Of a stretch of 64,000 nt of DNA, positions 30,728 to 41,653 are shown in pieces (position 1 is the first letter of the stretch; each line of letters starts with the position of its first letter). The notes under the pieces are model-generated. The model had not been told where the DNA came from. It saw nothing but the letters and a program-made list of their open reading frames with translations, and ran no database searches. This DNA comes from Pseudoxanthomonas koreensis. GTDB taxonomy: Bacteria > Pseudomonadota > Gammaproteobacteria > Xanthomonadales > Xanthomonadaceae. The DNA lies in the NCBI RefSeq assembly GCF_010093225.1, contig NZ_PDWM01000006.1, forward strand, positions 27,094 to 91,093, given 5' to 3'. Position numbers and translations under genes: made by a program.

Positions 30728-32052
30728 GGCCGGCGGCACGGGCGGCACTGCTCGCCGGGCTGGCCGTGGCCGCCACGTACTCGGGTTACCGGATCGTGGC
30801 CCACACTGTCGCCGACGACCTGGCGCGCGACGATCCCACCCGGGCGCTGCAGCTGCTGCCGGATCATCCCGGCGCGCTGCTTGCCCTGGCCGAGCGCCAG
30901 CTGGAAGCCGGCGACCACACCGGGGCCGCCCGGACCGCCGGCGAACTGGCGAAAGCCGCACCACTGGACGGACGCGCCTGGCGGATCCTGGGCCAGGTCG
31001 AGGCGGCCGCAGGAAACCGCGAGCAGGCACGCGCGCGGTTCGAACAGGCCGTGGCCCTGCGCCCCCGCGACACGCCGTCGCGCGCGTGGCTGGCCGACGA
31101 CCTGCTGGTGCGCGGCGAGTACACCGCAGCGCTGGGCCACATCGAGCGGATCATGGCCACCTCGCCACGCAACCGGCCCGCGATGCTGGCGGTACTGGTG
31201 AAGCTGTCGGCCGACCCGGTGTTCCTCGAAGCACTCACACCGCTGCTGGCCACCCGGCCGGACTGGCGCGCCGCCTACCTACAAGAACTGCAGCGCAGCG
31301 CCGGGCCGGACGTCTCCGCGCAGGTGATGGCCACCCTGGCCGGCCACGGCGGCCTGGACCCGGCCGAAGACGCCCGCTGGATCGACGACCTCATCCGCCG
31401 CGGCCTGTGGGGCCAGGCCTATGCGCACTGGGCCGGCACCTTGCCGGCGCTGGCCGTGCTGTCGCCGGTCTACAACGGTGGCTTCGAGGCGACGCCCTCG
31501 GGCACCGGGTTCGACTGGCGCACGCAGGTGATCCCGGGCCAGACCGTGACGTTCGAAGCAGGGCCGGCCGGTGCCTCGGGCCGGGTCGCGGCACTGGAGT
31601 TCCGCGGCCGGCCGGCACCGCGGGCCGGGCTGGAACAGGCCCTGCTGCTGGCACCGGGCCAGCATGAGCTCCAGGTCCGCATGCGCGCCGAAGATCTGCA
31701 CAGCGACGGCGGCCTGGAATGGGTGGTGGCCTGCGCCGACGGCCGCATCCTCGGCCTGGGCCCGCGCATCACCGGCAGTTTCGACTGGAAGACGGTGACC
31801 GCGGCGATCGAAGTCCCCGCCGACTGCCCCGGCCAGCGGCTGTACCTGCGCAATCCCGCGCCCACGGCGCGCTCGCAGTCGACCCGGGGACGGCTGTGGA
31901 TCGACAGTGCCGCCATCATCCGCGCGCCTGCGATTCCGCAGCCGGAACCCCCGACCCCTGTCGTTCCCGGCTTGGCCGACGGCGTCCCGGCGAAGCGGGA
32001 CGATAGGCTGCGGCTCTCCACTGTGGTACGTTTTGAGCCATCCATCACATGA
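30724..32052 (+). CDS. TPR-repeat membrane-anchored protein of the EPS locus
   Basis: A 442-residue protein. An N-terminal signal anchor (about 6-25) is followed by tetratricopeptide-type helical repeats (about 40-150: ALLALAERQLEAGDHTGAARTAGELAKAAPLDGRAW and similar). A C-terminal beta-rich domain (about 240-400: VYNGGFEATPSGTGFDW, LEFRGRP) resembles a carbohydrate-binding jelly roll. It could guide glycan or export components in the periplasm. Start at a TTG overlapping the previous stop (30724); no ATG is available. Coupled to the next gene by ATGA. Confidence 0.72.
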   Translation: MRPAARAALLAGLAVAATYSGYRIVAHTVADDLARDDPTRALQLLPDHPGALLALAERQLEAGDHTGAARTAGELAKAAPLDGRAWRILGQVEAAAGNREQARARFEQAVALRPRDTPSRAWLADDLLVRGEYTAALGHIERIMATSPRNRPAMLAVLVKLSADPVFLEALTPLLATRPDWRAAYLQELQRSAGPDVSAQVMATLAGHGGLDPAEDARWIDDLIRRGLWGQAYAHWAGTLPALAVLSPVYNGGFEATPSGTGFDWRTQVIPGQTVTFEAGPAGASGRVAALEFRGRPAPRAGLEQALLLAPGQHELQVRMRAEDLHSDGGLEWVVACADGRILGLGPRITGSFDWKTVTAAIEVPADCPGQRLYLRNPAPTARSQSTRGRLWIDSAAIIRAPAIPQPEPPTPVVPGLADGVPAKRDDRLRLSTVVRFEPSIT

Positions 32053-32462
32053 CGGTACCTTCCATCGTGAAGAAGTTCGTTTCCGTGTTCGCACTCGTGG
32101 CTGCCATCGGCTTCGGCGCGCCCGCCCTGGCACAGGAAGGCGGCATCGCCACCCTGGCCGCGCAGGCCGGCAAGGTTTCTGTCAGCAGCAACGGCGAATT
32201 CGCCGGCGTGCCGACCGGCCAGGTGCTGCGGCGCGGCGATCGCCTGATGCTGCTCGAGGATGCGTCCGCGACCCTGCGCCTCGGAAGCGGCTGCAGCGTC
32301 AATTTCGACAAGCCTGGCGTCTACGAGATCCCGGAGAAGTGCGGCAGGCCGCTGGCCGCCGGCACGGACTGGGCCGGTGCGGCCAAGGTCGCCGGTGGCG
32401 TTGCGGTCGTGGCCGCCATCCTCGCCGCGCAGGACGACAGCCTGGCCCCCGTCAGCCGCTGA
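32049..32462 (+). CDS. Small secreted FecR-like protein, first paralogue
   Basis: A 137-residue exported protein with a signal peptide ending ...PALA-Q. The mature part includes GGIATLAAQAGKVSVSSNGEF, then RLMLLEDASATLRLGSGCSVNFDKPGVYEIPEKC, like the beta-rich FecR-type domain, and a short hydrophobic C-terminal segment before a polar tail ending in PVSR. Two cysteines could form a disulfide. The ATG overlaps the preceding stop; a GTG at 32067 is possible. A paralogue follows. Function unknown; an accessory of polysaccharide assembly is inferred from position. Confidence 0.7.
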   Translation: MTVPSIVKKFVSVFALVAAIGFGAPALAQEGGIATLAAQAGKVSVSSNGEFAGVPTGQVLRRGDRLMLLEDASATLRLGSGCSVNFDKPGVYEIPEKCGRPLAAGTDWAGAAKVAGGVAVVAAILAAQDDSLAPVSR

Positions 32463-32543
32463 GTGGCGCGACGGCCCGGCGGTTTCCTGCCCCGGACTTC
32501 TGGTGATAGGCTCCCGCGGTTTCCCCTTGCAGGCGATACATCG

Positions 32544-32948
32544 ATGAAGACTCCGTCCCTGATCGCATTCGCAGCAGCCACCGCCTTCTTCTCCAGCGCA
32601 GTGCTGGCCGAAGACGCCACCGTTGCGGCCCTGGCAGCACAGACCGGCAACGTCACCCTCAGCACCAGCGGCGAGTTCGCCAGTGTGGCCACCGGGCAGC
32701 GCCTGCAGGCCGGCAACCGCCTGATGCTGACCGAAGGCAGCAGCGCCAGCCTGGCCTATGACAACGGCTGCATGATCAACTTCGACAAGCCGGGCGTGTA
32801 CACCGTCCCGGAAGAGTGCAAGCCCGTGGCTGGCGGCCCCAGCAATGGCGCGATCATCGGCGGCGTGGTGGCCGGTGCGGCACTCATCGGTCTCGCCGTT
32901 GGCGGCGGCGGTGACGACGACGACGACAGTCCGCCCGTCAGCCGTTGA
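32544..32948 (+). CDS. Small secreted FecR-like protein, second paralogue
   Basis: A 134-residue exported protein (signal peptide ending SAVLA-E). It repeats the plan of the preceding gene: VAALAAQTGNVTLSTSGEF, RLMLTEGSSASLAYDNGCMINFDKPGVYTVPEEC, a Gly/Ala-rich hydrophobic segment (IIGGVVAGAALIGLAVGGGG), a run of five Asp and the same PVSR ending. The shared NFDKPGVY core and the conserved C-terminus point to tandem duplication. Function unknown. Confidence 0.7.
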   Translation: MKTPSLIAFAAATAFFSSAVLAEDATVAALAAQTGNVTLSTSGEFASVATGQRLQAGNRLMLTEGSSASLAYDNGCMINFDKPGVYTVPEECKPVAGGPSNGAIIGGVVAGAALIGLAVGGGGDDDDDSPPVSR

Positions 32949-33029
32949 GCCCTCCGGGCCCGACCCGATGACATGCGGAAGTGGCTGCGGGGCGGGCGCG
33001 ATGCCTGCCCCGCTTCCGTATTGGCGCCC

Positions 33030-34343
33030 ATGAACCTGCGACACCCGCATCCATCACGCCTGCTGTTCCCGCTCGTCCTGCTCCTGCTGGCGATGGCCCT
33101 GCTCACCGGCGGCGGCTCGCAGGACCGCGGCTGGGGCGATGCCGCCACCCAGCTGCTGGCCTGGCCGGTGTTGCTGCTGGCGGCATGGCAGCTGACCGAC
33201 GCGGATGCGCCGCGCAACCGCCCCTGGCTGCTGGCCTTGGCCGCGGTCCTGCCGCTGGGCATCGCCCTGCAATGGCTGGTCGGCCTGACGCTCACGCCCT
33301 GGGCGACCGAGCGCGCGCTGTGGGCGGTGCTGCCGGCGGTGGCGGCATTCACCGCGGCGCTGGCGCTGCCACGGCGCGATCTGGCGACCCTGGCCTGGCC
33401 CTTCGCCGGCATGGCCGGCGCCAGCCTGCTGCTGGGCTACCTGCAGCTCGGCGCGCCGCAGGACAGCCCGCTCAATCCTTTTCCGGAATGGCCGCCCGCG
33501 CTCAACGGCCTGTTCGCCAATCCGAACCACCAGGCAACCTCGATCGCCGTGGCGCTGGTGCTCATCCTGGCTTGGCTGCTGCATCGCGATGACGACGACA
33601 ACCGCGACGGCCGCTGGTGGGCCAAGCGGGTCGCCCTGGCCGGCCTGGCCCTGTTCCTGCTGGTCGGCCTGCCGCTGACCGGATCGCGCGCGGCGGTGCT
33701 GATCGCCGCGGCCGCGCTGCTGGCGGTACCGCTGGCCAACGGCTGGCTGGGCCGCCGCCGCCGCCGCGGCAGCCGCCTGGGCCTGGCGGCCGCCATCGCC
33801 GGCGGCGTGTTCGCGATGGCGCTGCTGCTGGCCGCCAGCGCCTGGCTGCGGGTGGACCGCGAAAGCGAATCGCGCAGCGCGGTCTACGCCGCCACCGCGC
33901 GCATGGCCGGCGAGGCGATGCCGGCCGGCACCGGCATCGGCAGCTTCGTGCCCTGGGTCGAGGCGCATGCGCCGGACGCGCTGGTGAGCGGCACCTACTT
34001 CAACCACGCCCACAACGAGTACCTGCAGTGGTGGCTGGAAGGCGGCATCGCCGGACTGGCCTGGATCGCGCTGCTGGTGGCGTTCGTGGCCTGGACCCGG
34101 CCACGCCCCGGCCGCGGCCGGCGACCGCACTGGCTGGCCGTGGGCAGCTGGCTCGGGCTGGTGGTCATGCTCGCGCACAGCGCGGTCGACTACCCGCTGC
34201 GCACGCCGGCGCTGATGACCGTCGCCGCATTGCTGGCGGGCACCGCCGCCGCGCTGCGGAGCCCGCGCGAAGGTCGCCGCCGTCATGATGATGGTGCGAC
34301 AATCCAGGCCGGAAACAGCCGTCCAGCCGCATCGATGCACTGA
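33030..34343 (+). CDS. O-antigen ligase/polymerase family membrane protein (Wzy-like)
   Basis: A 437-residue polytopic protein with about ten to twelve helices and the Wzy_C domain: FANPNHQAT, LTGSRAAVLIA, and the periplasmic loop FNHAHNEYLQWWLEGGIAGL, whose His/Asn-rich motif is conserved in polymerases and ligases. It would polymerise lipid-linked repeat units at the periplasmic face. The ATG at 33030 is favoured over 33 extra upstream codons that read through non-coding sequence. A second polymerase-like protein (EpsG type) is encoded at 48711. Confidence 0.85.
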   Translation: MNLRHPHPSRLLFPLVLLLLAMALLTGGGSQDRGWGDAATQLLAWPVLLLAAWQLTDADAPRNRPWLLALAAVLPLGIALQWLVGLTLTPWATERALWAVLPAVAAFTAALALPRRDLATLAWPFAGMAGASLLLGYLQLGAPQDSPLNPFPEWPPALNGLFANPNHQATSIAVALVLILAWLLHRDDDDNRDGRWWAKRVALAGLALFLLVGLPLTGSRAAVLIAAAALLAVPLANGWLGRRRRRGSRLGLAAAIAGGVFAMALLLAASAWLRVDRESESRSAVYAATARMAGEAMPAGTGIGSFVPWVEAHAPDALVSGTYFNHAHNEYLQWWLEGGIAGLAWIALLVAFVAWTRPRPGRGRRPHWLAVGSWLGLVVMLAHSAVDYPLRTPALMTVAALLAGTAAALRSPREGRRRHDDGATIQAGNSRPAASMH

Positions 34344-34372
34344 ACGGAACGGGTCTTCACAGGGGAAGCTTC

Positions 34373-35659
<1,287 letters not shown>

Positions 35660-35687
35660 CACGCGCCATACAGGGAACAGTACGGAA

Positions 35688-36704
35688 ATGAAGGTCCTGG
35701 TCACCGGCACCGCCGGATTCATCGGCTCCCACGTCGCCATGCGCCTGCTCGAGCGCGGCGACGAGGTGGTTGGCATCGACAACCTGTCGGATTACTACGA
35801 CGTCGAACTCAAGAAGGCGCGGCTGGCGCGCTTCGCCGACGACCCGCGCTACACCCACATCACCGCGGACCTGGCCGACCGCACCGCGATCGAGGCCGCG
35901 TTCGCGGCGCACAAGCCGCAGCGCGTCATCAACCTGGCGGCGCAGGCGGGGGTGCGCTACGCCGCGCAGAACCCGCACGTCTACGTCAGCAGCAACGTCA
36001 CCGGGTTCCTGCACGTCCTGGAAGGGTGCCGACACCACGGGGTCGAACACCTGGTGTTCGCCTCCACCAGCTCGGTGTACGGCGCCGACACGAAGATGCC
36101 GTTCTCCGAACACCAGGGCACCGACCATCCGCTGACCCTGTACGCGGCCAGCAAGAAGGCCAACGAATCGATGGCCCACAGCTACGCGCACCTGTACGGC
36201 CTGCCGTGCACCGGCCTGCGCTTCTTCACCGTGTACGGCCCCTGGGGCCGCCCGGACATGGCGCTGTTCCTGTTCACCAGGGCGATCCTGGCCGGCGAGC
36301 CGATCAAGGTGTTCAACCACGGCAAGCACAAGCGCAGCTTCACCTACGTGGACGACATCGTCGAAGGCGTGATCCGCACCCTGGACAAGGTGCCGGGCAA
36401 GGATCCGGCCTGGAACGGCGACGCGCCCGACCCGGCCAGCAGCGGCGTGGCGCCGTACCGGCTCTACAACATCGGCAACGAACGCCCGGTGGAACTGCTG
36501 CGGTATATCGAAGTGCTGGAGCAGTGCCTGGGCCGCAAGGCGGTGATGGAGATGCTGCCGCTGCAGGCCGGCGACGTGCCCGATACCGAGGCCGACGTGT
36601 CGGAACTGGCCGCCGCGGTGGGCTACCGGCCGGTGGTGGATGTGGAAGAGGGCGTGGGGAATTTCGTGCGGTGGTATCGGGAGTACTACGGCACTACGGC
36701 ATGA
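35688..36704 (+). CDS. UDP-glucuronate 4-epimerase-like SDR enzyme
   Basis: A 338-residue extended SDR. NAD motif [48 protein letters not shown], and catalytic YxxxK in [26 protein letters not shown] and the C-terminal repeat are those of CapI/LspL-type UDP-glucuronate epimerases. It would interconvert UDP-glucuronate/galacturonate or their N-acetyl forms made by the preceding dehydrogenase. A short hairpin (36704-36710 with 36719-36725) follows its stop without a T-run. Confidence 0.88.
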   Translation: MKVLVTGTAGFIGSHVAMRLLERGDEVVGIDNLSDYYDVELKKARLARFADDPRYTHITADLADRTAIEAAFAAHKPQRVINLAAQAGVRYAAQNPHVYVSSNVTGFLHVLEGCRHHGVEHLVFASTSSVYGADTKMPFSEHQGTDHPLTLYAASKKANESMAHSYAHLYGLPCTGLRFFTVYGPWGRPDMALFLFTRAILAGEPIKVFNHGKHKRSFTYVDDIVEGVIRTLDKVPGKDPAWNGDAPDPASSGVAPYRLYNIGNERPVELLRYIEVLEQCLGRKAVMEMLPLQAGDVPDTEADVSELAAAVGYRPVVDVEEGVGNFVRWYREYYGTTA

Positions 36705-36847
36705 CCGGGGCGTACATACCCCGGTAAGTCGGCCAAGCTCGTCAATGTCCGCGGGATTTTTCCCAAACCGCCACAGCCCCCCCTATGCCGCTACCGCGCA
36801 CAGGGGGTATCCTGCGCCCCATGTTCAACCCATGAACACCGGTCCCG

Positions 36848-37198
36848 ATGCCTGAAACCGCCGACGAACTCAGCGTGGCGCTGCTACGCCGCCTGGCCGA
36901 CGCCCCGCAGGCCAGCCAGCGCGAGCTGGCACGCGACACCGGCGTGTCCCTGGGCAAGCTCAACTACGCCCTGCGCGCCCTGATCGACAAGGGCTGGGTC
37001 AAGGCCGGCAACTTCGGCCGCAACCCCGACAAGCTCAGCTACGCCTACCTGCTGACCCCCAGCGGGATCGAGGCCAAGGCCCGGCTCACCCGCGCCTTCC
37101 TGGCACGCAAGATGGACGAGTACGAACGGCTGCGGGCGCAGATCGAGGACTTGCAGGCGGATCTGGGCGGGAACGAATTCACCGGCAGGCAGGGCTGA
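36848..37198 (+). CDS. MarR-family EPS-associated transcriptional regulator
   Basis: A 116-residue winged-helix protein of the family found inside exopolysaccharide clusters: ASQRELARDTGVSLGKLNYALRALIDKGWVKAGNF is the DNA-binding unit, and the C-terminal helix (ARKMDEYERLRAQIEDLQADL) is a likely coiled-coil dimer element. It is separated by 143 bases from the upstream epimerase and lies 3 bases before galE, so it probably starts a new transcript. Its targets are likely within this locus. Confidence 0.88.
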   Translation: MPETADELSVALLRRLADAPQASQRELARDTGVSLGKLNYALRALIDKGWVKAGNFGRNPDKLSYAYLLTPSGIEAKARLTRAFLARKMDEYERLRAQIEDLQADLGGNEFTGRQG

Positions 37199-37201
37199 CC
37201 C

Positions 37202-38215
37202 ATGCACATCCTGGTCACCGGCGGCGCCGGCTACATCGGTTCGCATACCTGCGTGGCGCTGCTGGAGGCCGGGCACGAAGTGACCGTGCTCGACAACCTG
37301 TGCAACAGCTCGGCGGTGGCGCTGGAGCGGGTGCAGGAGATCGCCGGCAAGCCGCTGGCCTTCATCCACGGCGACATCCGCAACCCGGACGACCTCGACC
37401 GCGCGCTGCAAGGTGGCGCCGACGCGGTGATCCACTTCGCCGCGCTCAAGGCCGTGGGCGAAAGCTGCGAAAAGCCGCTGGCCTACTTCGACAACAACAT
37501 CGGCGGCACCATCGCCCTGCTGCAGGCCATGGAGCGTGCCGGCGTGCGCCGCCTGGTGTTCAGCTCCTCGGCCACCGTGTATGGCGAACCGGACACGGTG
37601 CCCGTCACCGAGGACGCGCCCCTGCGTGCCACCAATCCGTATGGCCGCACCAAGCTGGTGATGGAACAGCTCATCGGCGACTGCTGCCAGGCCGTGCCGG
37701 AGATGGGCGCGGTGCTGCTGCGCTACTTCAACCCGGTCGGAGCGCACCCGTCAGGGCGCATCGGCGAGGACCCGGCGGGCATCCCCAACAACCTGATGCC
37801 CTACATCGCCCAGGTGGCCGTGGGCCGGCGCGAGCGGCTGCAGGTGTTCGGCGGCGACTGGCCCACGCCCGACGGCACCGGCGTGCGCGACTACCTCCAC
37901 GTGATGGACCTGGCCGAGGCCCATGTGCGGGCGTTGGAGTTCGGCCGCGACCAGGCCGGCGCGCGGGCGATCAACGTGGGCACGGGCCGCGGCTACAGCG
38001 TGCTGGAGCTGGTGCGCGCGTTCGAGCAGGCCAGCGGGAAGGTGGTGCCGTACGACGTCGTGGGGCGACGAGTGGGGGATGTGGCGGAGCTGTGGGCTGA
38101 GCCGGCGCTGGCCGAAGCGCTGCTGGGCTGGCGTGCGCAGCGCGGCCTGGCAACGATGTGCGCGGATGCGTGGCGATGGCAGGCGGGGAATCCGCAAGGG
38201 TATGACGGACCGTAG
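37202..38215 (+). CDS. galE: UDP-glucose 4-epimerase GalE
   Basis: A 337-residue SDR that interconverts UDP-glucose and UDP-galactose. NAD motif GGAGYIGSHTCVAL, catalytic SSSATVYGEPDTVPV and YGRTK, and the substrate region YFNPVGAHPSGRIGEDP all match GalE. Length is typical. It follows the regulator gene closely and supplies galactose donors for repeat-unit assembly. Confidence 0.95.
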   Translation: MHILVTGGAGYIGSHTCVALLEAGHEVTVLDNLCNSSAVALERVQEIAGKPLAFIHGDIRNPDDLDRALQGGADAVIHFAALKAVGESCEKPLAYFDNNIGGTIALLQAMERAGVRRLVFSSSATVYGEPDTVPVTEDAPLRATNPYGRTKLVMEQLIGDCCQAVPEMGAVLLRYFNPVGAHPSGRIGEDPAGIPNNLMPYIAQVAVGRRERLQVFGGDWPTPDGTGVRDYLHVMDLAEAHVRALEFGRDQAGARAINVGTGRGYSVLELVRAFEQASGKVVPYDVVGRRVGDVAELWAEPALAEALLGWRAQRGLATMCADAWRWQAGNPQGYDGP

Positions 38216-38325
38216 CCCGGGTCGTCTTTGCCGCCGCAGCGCGCAAGCCAGATGACCGTTGAAATGGTGGCGGAACAGGGGAGGCAGGGTCTGAAATGGC
38301 ATCAGGGGTATTACGGGGGATGAGC

Positions 38326-39528
38326 ATGGACGGGAATGCGGTGAGTACCACCAAGAAGATCAACACTACCGCCGACCTGGCGATCCATGGCGCGCCACCG
38401 GCATTCACCGAGCCGCTGCATGTGGGCCGCCCGAACATCGGTAACCGGGACGAGTTCATGCAGTTGGCGGGCGAAATGTTCGATCGTCGCTGGCTGAGCA
38501 ACAGTGGGCCGCTGGTACTCGAGTTCGAGCGCCGAGTTGCCGAGCACCTGGGCGTCAAGCACTGCGTCGCCATGTGCAACGGCACCATCGCTCTGGAAAT
38601 CGCCATTCGAGCGTTAGGCATGACAGGCGAGGTAATCGTTCCCTCCTACACGTTCATCGCGACCGCACACGCGCTGCACTGGCAGGGAATCACGCCGGTT
38701 TTCGCCGACATCGATCCGCGCACCCATAACCTGAACCCCGATGCGGTGCGAAGCATGATCACGCCGCGTACCACCGGCATCATCGGCGTACACCTGTGGG
38801 GCCGTGCCGCACCGGTGGAGGCGTTGCAGTCGATTGCCGACGAACATGGGCTACAGCTGATGTTCGATGCCGCCCATGCCTTTGGGTGCTCGCATGCCGG
38901 CCAGCGCATCGGAAACTTCGGTCGCGCCGAAGTCCTGAGCTTCCACGCCACCAAGTTCTTCAATACGTTTGAAGGCGGCGCGGTGGTCACCAATGACGAC
39001 GAGCTGGCCGAAACCATGCGCCTGATGCGCAACTTCGGATTTGCCGGTTTTGACAACGTCATCCATCCGGGCACCAACGGCAAGATGATCGAGGTCTGCG
39101 CGGCCATGGGCCTGACCAACCTTGACTACATGGACACGGTGATCGAGGCCAACCGCCGCAACTACCATGCCTATCGCGAGGCATTGGCGGGCTTGCCAGG
39201 CTTGAGCTTGGTCACCTTCGACAAGGATGAGCTCAACAATTACCAGTACGTGATCCTGGAGGTGGACGACGATTGCCCCGCCAGCCGCGACCAGCTGGTG
39301 GCGGCGCTGCACGCCGAGAACGTGCTGGCACGTAAATACTTCTGGCCGGGCTGCCACCGCATGAAGCCATATCGCGACCTGTTTCCACATGCGGGATTGG
39401 TGCTGGAGAACACGGAGAAGGTTGCTAATCGAGTGATCGTTCTTCCGACCGGAACCACGCTGTCCGTGCAGGACATCGGCGTGGTCGCGGCAATCATTGG
39501 CCAGGTTGTGGGGGGAAAACTGAAATGA
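38326..39528 (+). CDS. DegT/DnrJ/EryC1-family sugar aminotransferase
   Basis: About 400 residues. PLP-dependent enzyme that aminates a nucleotide-linked keto sugar. Motifs: CNGTIALEIAIRALG, VPSYTFIATAHAL, FDAAHAFGCSHAG, and the Schiff-base lysine in SFHATKFFNTFEGG, closest to VioA/FdtB-type dTDP-sugar aminotransferases. ATG 38326 has GGGGA five bases upstream; ATGs at 38320 and 38296 are alternatives. The stop overlaps the acetyltransferase gene, which would acylate the new amine. The dTDP-keto-sugar synthesis genes are not in the window. Confidence 0.88.
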   Translation: MDGNAVSTTKKINTTADLAIHGAPPAFTEPLHVGRPNIGNRDEFMQLAGEMFDRRWLSNSGPLVLEFERRVAEHLGVKHCVAMCNGTIALEIAIRALGMTGEVIVPSYTFIATAHALHWQGITPVFADIDPRTHNLNPDAVRSMITPRTTGIIGVHLWGRAAPVEALQSIADEHGLQLMFDAAHAFGCSHAGQRIGNFGRAEVLSFHATKFFNTFEGGAVVTNDDELAETMRLMRNFGFAGFDNVIHPGTNGKMIEVCAAMGLTNLDYMDTVIEANRRNYHAYREALAGLPGLSLVTFDKDELNNYQYVILEVDDDCPASRDQLVAALHAENVLARKYFWPGCHRMKPYRDLFPHAGLVLENTEKVANRVIVLPTGTTLSVQDIGVVAAIIGQVVGGKLK

Positions 39529-40196
39529 AATGCAACTTCTTCCATTGCCCTGATCCCGGGTTCTCGCGGCTGTATATCTTTGGTGCTGGAGGGTTCGGGC
39601 GGGAGGTTGCCTGGTTGGCCGAGCAGTGCTGGGGCGACAGAGTTGAGGTCTTTTTCCTTGTCGATCAGCGCGCCTATCTGACCCCGCCGGTCAACGGCGT
39701 GCAGGTGCAACTGGTCGACGAGGTAACAGCGCGAGAGGAGGATCGCTTTGTCGTGGCCCTGGGCGACCCCGGGCTGCGGCGGAAGGCCACGCTGACGTGC
39801 CAGGAGGCGGGACTGCAGCCGACGTGTCTGGTCCATCCGCGTGCAGAAATTTCGGCCCGCGTTGTGCTGAGCCAGGGCAGTATAGTCTGCGGTGGAAGCA
39901 TTTTGACCACGGATATCGTCGTTGGCGCGCACGTGCATGTAAACCTGGCCTGCACGATAGGCCACGATGTGCAAATTGGTGACTACACCACGCTCTCGCC
40001 AGGGGTCCATGTTTCCGGAAATGTCGAGATTGGCGAAGATGTCTTCATCGGCACCGGCGCCAATATCATCAACGGAAGTGCCGGCGCGCCATTGGTGATC
40101 GGCCGCGGCGCGGTGATCGCGGCCGGAGCGTGTGTCACCCGCCCGGTGGAGCCAGGGGCGCTGGTGGCAGGTGTGCCGGCGGTGAGGAAGCGATGA
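39525..40196 (+). CDS. NeuD/PglD-type sugar O/N-acyltransferase
   Basis: A 223-residue protein: an N-terminal Rossmann-like domain (LYIFGAGGFGREVAWLAEQ) followed by a left-handed beta-helix of hexapeptide repeats (IVVGAHVHVNLACTIGHDVQIGDYTTLSPGVHVSGNVEIGEDVFIGTGANI) with the catalytic His in GHD. It probably acetylates the amino sugar made by the preceding aminotransferase (as VioB/PglD do). ATGA overlaps at both ends show tight coupling with its neighbours. GC content begins to fall here. Confidence 0.87.
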   Translation: MKCNFFHCPDPGFSRLYIFGAGGFGREVAWLAEQCWGDRVEVFFLVDQRAYLTPPVNGVQVQLVDEVTAREEDRFVVALGDPGLRRKATLTCQEAGLQPTCLVHPRAEISARVVLSQGSIVCGGSILTTDIVVGAHVHVNLACTIGHDVQIGDYTTLSPGVHVSGNVEIGEDVFIGTGANIINGSAGAPLVIGRGAVIAAGACVTRPVEPGALVAGVPAVRKR

Positions 40197-41644
40197 CGTC
40201 GCTGAAACAACGCGCACTATCGGCGACAGCGTGGAGTGGAGCAGACATCCTGTTGCGCAATGGGGTCCAGTTTGTGGTGTCCGTGGCACTGGCCCGCCTG
40301 CTGAGTCCGGAAGATTTTGGCGTCATTGCAATGCTCTACCTGTTCACCGGAGTTGCAGGGGCATTTGTTGACAGTGGTTTCTCTACTGCCTTGATTCGGC
40401 AGCAAGACACTACGCATGTCGACGAGTCAACCGTGTTCTGGTTCAACCTGGCAATTGGTTCCGTACTTGCCCTTTCGATGGTGGCGCTCTCGCGCCACAT
40501 CGCAGCCTACTTTGGTCACCCAGTGCTGGTCCCATTGGCATGGGCGATGGCGGCAAACATCTTCATTTCCGCGCTGAGCTCCATCCATGTCACGTTGCTG
40601 ACAAAAAAACTTGAATTCCGAAGCCAAATGAAGATCGGCTTGGCTGCCTCTCTTGTTTCGGGCGCAGTGGCAATCTGGATGGCAAAGGCGGGTTCCGGCG
40701 TGTGGGCCTTGGCGGCACAGGTTGTATCGGCCAGTGTCTGTACCACGGCCATGCTCTGGTGGGTCTCGAGCTGGCGCCCTCGTTGGGAATTCAGCTTTTC
40801 ATCCGCGCGGCGACTGTTCGGATTTGGTAGCTATATGTTGGGATCGAGTCTTCTCGACATTTTCTACACCCGTTTGTACTCCGTGCTTATCGGCAAACAG
40901 TTCGGAGCCAGAGATCTCGGCTTCTACAGTCGTGCAGACGGCACAAAGCAACTGCCGGTTGGCGTACTGACCGGGATACTTTCCCGCGTGGCACTTCCGG
41001 TCTTCTCAAAGGTGTCCGGCGACCCCGAGAAGCTGCGCCGCGGTGTGCGCATGTCCCTCAGCGGGATGATGCTGATCAATGTGCCCATGATGTTCGGACT
41101 GGCCGCGGTCGCAGAAGTGTTCATCGTTGCGGTGCTGGGCGAACAGTGGCTACCTGCAGCGCCGATTCTGCAGGTGCTTTGCCTGGCAGGCGTGTTCTGG
41201 CCGTTGCACGTGATCAACCTCAATGTTCTGCTGGCACAAGGCTATTCCAACTTGTTTTTCCGGCTGGAAGTGATCAAGAAGGTGCTGGGCATCAGCTTGC
41301 TCTTGCTGGGCTCCCTTTACGGAATCATGGGTATCGCCTGGAGTACGGTGCTTTTCGGCGCATTGGCTTTTCTCATCAACGCCTACTACACAAAGCAGTT
41401 CCTTGATTACGGCGCCTTCCAACAAACCAAGGACTTCCTTCCCGTTACCCTGATCTCGCTGATCATGTTTGCCATCGTTCGCCGGGCTTCGACCTCTTGG
41501 GCACCCCAGCCAGCCATCGAACTCATGGCATTGGTGGCACTTGGCGCGTTGGTCTTTGTTGGCCTGGCCCACCTTCTCAGCATCAGATCCTATCGGGATG
41601 CGGCCGCCACTCTCAGGTCAGCTTTGGCGAAAAATCAGGAGTAG
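40193..41644 (+). CDS. Lipid-linked oligosaccharide flippase (Wzx/MOP superfamily)
   Basis: A 483-residue polytopic protein with about twelve to fourteen helices, opening LKQRALSATAWSGADILLRNGVQFVVSVALARLLSPEDFGVIAML, a hallmark of the polysaccharide biosynthesis/MOP family. It would flip undecaprenyl-linked repeat units across the inner membrane for the polymerases. The ATG overlaps the previous stop. Base composition is lower in GC than the flanking genes. Confidence 0.9.
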   Translation: MTSLKQRALSATAWSGADILLRNGVQFVVSVALARLLSPEDFGVIAMLYLFTGVAGAFVDSGFSTALIRQQDTTHVDESTVFWFNLAIGSVLALSMVALSRHIAAYFGHPVLVPLAWAMAANIFISALSSIHVTLLTKKLEFRSQMKIGLAASLVSGAVAIWMAKAGSGVWALAAQVVSASVCTTAMLWWVSSWRPRWEFSFSSARRLFGFGSYMLGSSLLDIFYTRLYSVLIGKQFGARDLGFYSRADGTKQLPVGVLTGILSRVALPVFSKVSGDPEKLRRGVRMSLSGMMLINVPMMFGLAAVAEVFIVAVLGEQWLPAAPILQVLCLAGVFWPLHVINLNVLLAQGYSNLFFRLEVIKKVLGISLLLLGSLYGIMGIAWSTVLFGALAFLINAYYTKQFLDYGAFQQTKDFLPVTLISLIMFAIVRRASTSWAPQPAIELMALVALGALVFVGLAHLLSIRSYRDAAATLRSALAKNQE

Positions 41645-41653
41645 GGTCCGGCA

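Noticed and set aside
36704-36725. Hairpin after the UDP-glucuronate epimerase gene as a rho-independent terminator
   Set aside because: A seven-base stem exists but no T-run follows; kept only as a note in the gene entry.
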